Shown here: piece by piece, positions 61,839-64,000 of the stretch | Layout: every line of letters begins with the position of its first letter | Numbering within the stretch: the first letter of the stretch is position 1 | NCBI GenBank assembly: GCA_035316025.1 | Contig: DATFXL010000070.1 | Location: 8,216 to 72,215, forward strand | Direction of reading: 5' to 3' | Length of the DNA: 64,000 bases | Origin: JALZAA01 sp035316025 | Lineage (GTDB): Bacteria; Actinomycetota; Acidimicrobiia; IMCC26256; JACDBD01 | Notes under the pieces: generated by a model | Databases searched by the model: none | What the model saw: the letters and a program-made list of their open reading frames with translations, nothing else | What the model was told of the DNA's origin: nothing | Made by a program: the position numbers and the translations under genes

Positions 61839-62660
61839 ATGGCGTACGCAACGATCGGCTTCGAACGCGACGGGCCCGTCGGGTGGCTCCGACTCACCCG
61901 TCCCGACCGATTGAACGCGTTCACGCCTGAGATGTGGCGCGAGCTGCGCGAGCTCGGCGAGGAGTTGCGCGACGACCTCGAGTTGCGCGCGCTGGTCGTC
62001 ATCGGTGAGGGGCGGGCGTTCTCGAGCGGCATCGACACGTCGGTGTTCGCAGGTGAAACCGCGGGCTCGCTCGAGACCGACGACAGCAAGCCGCGCCGTC
62101 ACGAGGATCCCGCCGTCGATGCGATCATGCAGACGCAGGATTCCTACACGTGGCTCGAAGAGGCGCCGTACGCGACGATCGCCGCTGTACGCGGGTACGC
62201 CCTCGGAGCCGGGCTCCAGCTCGCGCTGGCATGCGACCTGCGCGTCTTCGCCGAAGGCACGAAAACGGGTCTACTCGAGTTCAAGTACGGGATCCTGCCC
62301 GATCTCGGCGGCACGCAGCGGCTGCCGCGTCTGGTCGGCCCCGGCAAGGCCAAGGAGCTCGTCTTCACGGCCGCACAGATCGACGCCAACGAGGCCTTTC
62401 GTATCGGGCTCGTCGAGCGGCTCGTACCCGAGGCCGAGCTCGAATCGACGGTGAGCGAGCTCGCGGCCACGATCGCGGCGCAGCCGCCGCTGGCACTGGA
62501 AGGCGCCAAGCGCGCCATCGACGCCGCCGGTGCCGTCCCGACCCGCGACGGGTTGCGGATCGAGGCCGAGCGGCAGGCCGTGTGCCTGCGGTCGGACGAC
62601 ATGAAGGAAGCGATCGCCGCCTTCGTCGAGCGGCGGCCGCCGAGCTACCAGCGTCGATAG
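61839..62660 (+). CDS. Enoyl-CoA hydratase/isomerase family protein
   Basis: This 273-residue crotonase has the oxyanion-hole GRAFSSGIDTSVF and the active-site region AAVRGYALGAGLQLALACDL. The first catalytic Glu of hydratases is replaced by Gln (Q127); the second is kept (E147, 20 residues later, as in rat hydratase 144/164). This pattern fits an isomerase or another crotonase reaction better than a plain hydratase. It has ten bases to murA and may share its transcript. Confidence 0.85.
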   Translation: MAYATIGFERDGPVGWLRLTRPDRLNAFTPEMWRELRELGEELRDDLELRALVVIGEGRAFSSGIDTSVFAGETAGSLETDDSKPRRHEDPAVDAIMQTQDSYTWLEEAPYATIAAVRGYALGAGLQLALACDLRVFAEGTKTGLLEFKYGILPDLGGTQRLPRLVGPGKAKELVFTAAQIDANEAFRIGLVERLVPEAELESTVSELAATIAAQPPLALEGAKRAIDAAGAVPTRDGLRIEAERQAVCLRSDDMKEAIAAFVERRPPSYQRR

Positions 62661-62670
62661 CGGTCGGGAG

Positions 62671-63933
62671 ATGGACGCGTTCGTCGTCCGGGCCGACGGT
62701 CCGCTGTCGGGCACCGTGCGGGTGTCCGGCGCGACCAAGAACGCGGGACTGAAGCAGATGGCGGCGGCGCTGCTCGCCCCGGGCGTGACGGTCCTGCGCA
62801 ACGTCCATCCCGTCCTCGACCTCGACGCGATGCTGGACGTGATGCGCGCCATCGGTGCCGACACCCGCTGGACGGGCGAGAACGAGCTCACGATCGACGC
62901 AACGGGGCCACTCACACCCGAGGCGCCGTACGAGCTCGTGACGCGCATGCGGGCGTCGATCAACGTGCTGGGCCCCCTGCTGGCGCGCTGCGGAGAAGCG
63001 CGTGTCGCCATGCCCGGCGGCGACAACATCGGCAGCCGCAAGCTCGACATGCACTTCCGCGGTCTGCAAGCAATGGGCGCGGAGCTCGAGATCGTGCACG
63101 GGCTGATCGAAGCGCGGTGCCAGGCGCTCTGTGGCGCCCGCATCGTGCTCGACTTCCCGAGCGTCGGCGCGACGGAGAACCTGCTCACGGCGGCCGTGCT
63201 CGCGAAGGGCGAGACCGTGTTGGACAACGCCGCCCGTGAGCCCGAGATCACGGATCTCGCCGCTTTCCTGAACCGCATGGGCGCGCGGATCGATGGCGCG
63301 GGGTCGTCGACCATCGAGATCGAAGGCGTCGAGCATCTGACGCCGGTCGAGCACCAGATCATGGGCGATCGCATCGAGGCCGGGACCATCCTCATGGCGT
63401 GCGGCGTCGTCGGCGGCGAGGTCACGATCGAGGGCACGCGCCTCGAGCACCTCGAGATGGTCGCGTTGAAGCTCGCCGAGATGGGCCTCGAGGTGGCGCC
63501 GACCCCCGACGGACTGTGGGCGCGCCGCGACGTACGGTTGCGCGCCGTCGACGTGGCCACGCTGCCGTACCCCGGCTTCGCGACAGACTTCATGCCCTTG
63601 GTCGTGGCGCTGCTGGCCACCGCCGAGGGCTCCGCCATCGTCACCGAGAACGTGTTCGACAACCGCTTCGGGTTCGTCGACGAGCTCCACCGCATGGGCG
63701 CCGACATTCGCAACGAGGGTCGTCACGCGGTCGTGCGGGGCGTCGACCGCCTGTCGGGGGCGCCGGTGCGGGCCCAGGACGTACGGGCGGGGGCCGCGCT
63801 CGTCGTCGCCGGCCTCGCCGCCGACGGCGAGACTCTCGTGTTCGATCCCTTCCACGTCGATCGGGGGTACCCCGACCTCGCCGGGCAGTTCCGGTCGCTC
63901 GGCGCCGACGTCCGCCGGGTGGGGCCCGGCTGA
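62671..63933 (+). CDS. murA: UDP-N-acetylglucosamine 1-carboxyvinyltransferase
   Basis: This 420-residue enzyme makes the first committed step of peptidoglycan synthesis. K23 and N24 (GATKNAGLKQ) are conserved. The position of the catalytic loop Cys reads Asp: D118 in AMPGGDNIGSRKLDMH. Mycobacteria have the same change, which makes MurA insensitive to fosfomycin. The start is ATG 62671. Its place after the atp operon matches Rv1315. Confidence 0.94.
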   Translation: MDAFVVRADGPLSGTVRVSGATKNAGLKQMAAALLAPGVTVLRNVHPVLDLDAMLDVMRAIGADTRWTGENELTIDATGPLTPEAPYELVTRMRASINVLGPLLARCGEARVAMPGGDNIGSRKLDMHFRGLQAMGAELEIVHGLIEARCQALCGARIVLDFPSVGATENLLTAAVLAKGETVLDNAAREPEITDLAAFLNRMGARIDGAGSSTIEIEGVEHLTPVEHQIMGDRIEAGTILMACGVVGGEVTIEGTRLEHLEMVALKLAEMGLEVAPTPDGLWARRDVRLRAVDVATLPYPGFATDFMPLVVALLATAEGSAIVTENVFDNRFGFVDELHRMGADIRNEGRHAVVRGVDRLSGAPVRAQDVRAGAALVVAGLAADGETLVFDPFHVDRGYPDLAGQFRSLGADVRRVGPG

Positions 63934-63970
63934 CCTGGAGGTTCCTGCCGGCGAGGGAAGGCGTGGGAGA

Positions 63971-64000
63971 ATGGAGGTGTTGGACCAAGAGCCGGTCCGA
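63971..64000 (+). CDS. Possible start of a further gene, cut by the window end
   Basis: An ATG at 63971 opens a frame that runs ten codons (MEVLDQEPVR) to the window end. It lies 37 bases after murA. Nothing more can be said, and it may be chance. Confidence 0.2.
   Translation, partial: MEVLDQEPVR

Overview
The window is dense, high-GC chromosomal DNA (about 70% G+C by eye) from an actinobacterium, most likely a member of the Acidimicrobiia or a similar deep-branching lineage. Markers that point to Actinobacteria are a WhiB1-like protein, a Bpa-type proteasome activator, a DUF3107 protein, an SCO4848-like membrane protein, the fused 2-oxoglutarate decarboxylase Kgd, a class II DAHP synthase, a PdtaS-type histidine kinase, and a MurA with Asp in place of the catalytic Cys. 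The exact taxon is inferred. I see no insertion sequence, integrase, prophage or CRISPR array.

Layout. (1) 1-10.6 kb: the 3' part of cytochrome oxidase subunit III and a CtaG-like assembly factor, DUF3107, two Get3/ArsA-like ATPases, a PdtaS-like kinase, whiB, a glycerophosphodiesterase, a lipid kinase, a family 5 uracil-DNA glycosylase, a TauE-type permease, dapA and a small membrane protein. (2) 10.6-21.3 kb: an MFS exporter with its TetR regulator, a bpa-aroG-kgd operon on the minus strand, an SDR and an alpha/beta hydrolase, and a fused ArsR-SRPBCC regulator with two palindromic operator candidates. (3) 21.5-37.9 kb: tRNA-Arg(CCG) with repeated fragments of its 5' end, then argS-lysA-hom-thrC-SDR-apgM-rho-rpmE-DUF1385, an inserted tetR/diiron/LLM cassette, and prfA-prmC. 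(4) 37.9-44.9 kb: a small unknown protein, a nitroreductase, a minus-strand operon of two iron-sulfur nuclease-like proteins and a Cys-less thiolase relative, then rpiB, glyA and a WecA-type transferase. (5) 44.9-52.5 kb: the complete ATP synthase operon, with a clear promoter overlapped by a perfect CRP-type site. (6) 52.5-64 kb: a secreted glycosidase-like protein, glpX, an acyl-CoA mutase large subunit with isobutyryl-type residues, a translationally coupled glycosyltransferase/methyltransferase/toroid trio, a nucleotide cyclase, a crotonase and murA.

Regions 3 to 6 follow the gene order known from Mycobacterium tuberculosis Rv1292-Rv1315 (argS, lysA, hom, thrC, thrB, rho, rpmE, prfA, prmC, a Sua5/TsaC gene, wecA, atp, murA). 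The departures are the interesting part. The thrB slot holds an SDR and an ApgM-family protein. A self-contained regulated cassette sits between DUF1385 and prfA. The Sua5/TsaC slot holds unrelated genes.

Together the genes cover aspartate-family amino acid synthesis (dapA, lysA, hom, thrC), central carbon metabolism (kgd, glpX, rpiB, glyA), translation and transcription termination (argS, rpmE, prfA, prmC, rho), respiration and ATP synthesis, envelope precursors (wecA, murA), and several small regulators whose operators can be read from the sequence. No single obviously new large system stands out. The best leads are the inserted tetR-diiron-LLM cassette, the iron-sulfur nuclease pair, the thrB replacement and the CRP-type control of the atp promoter.
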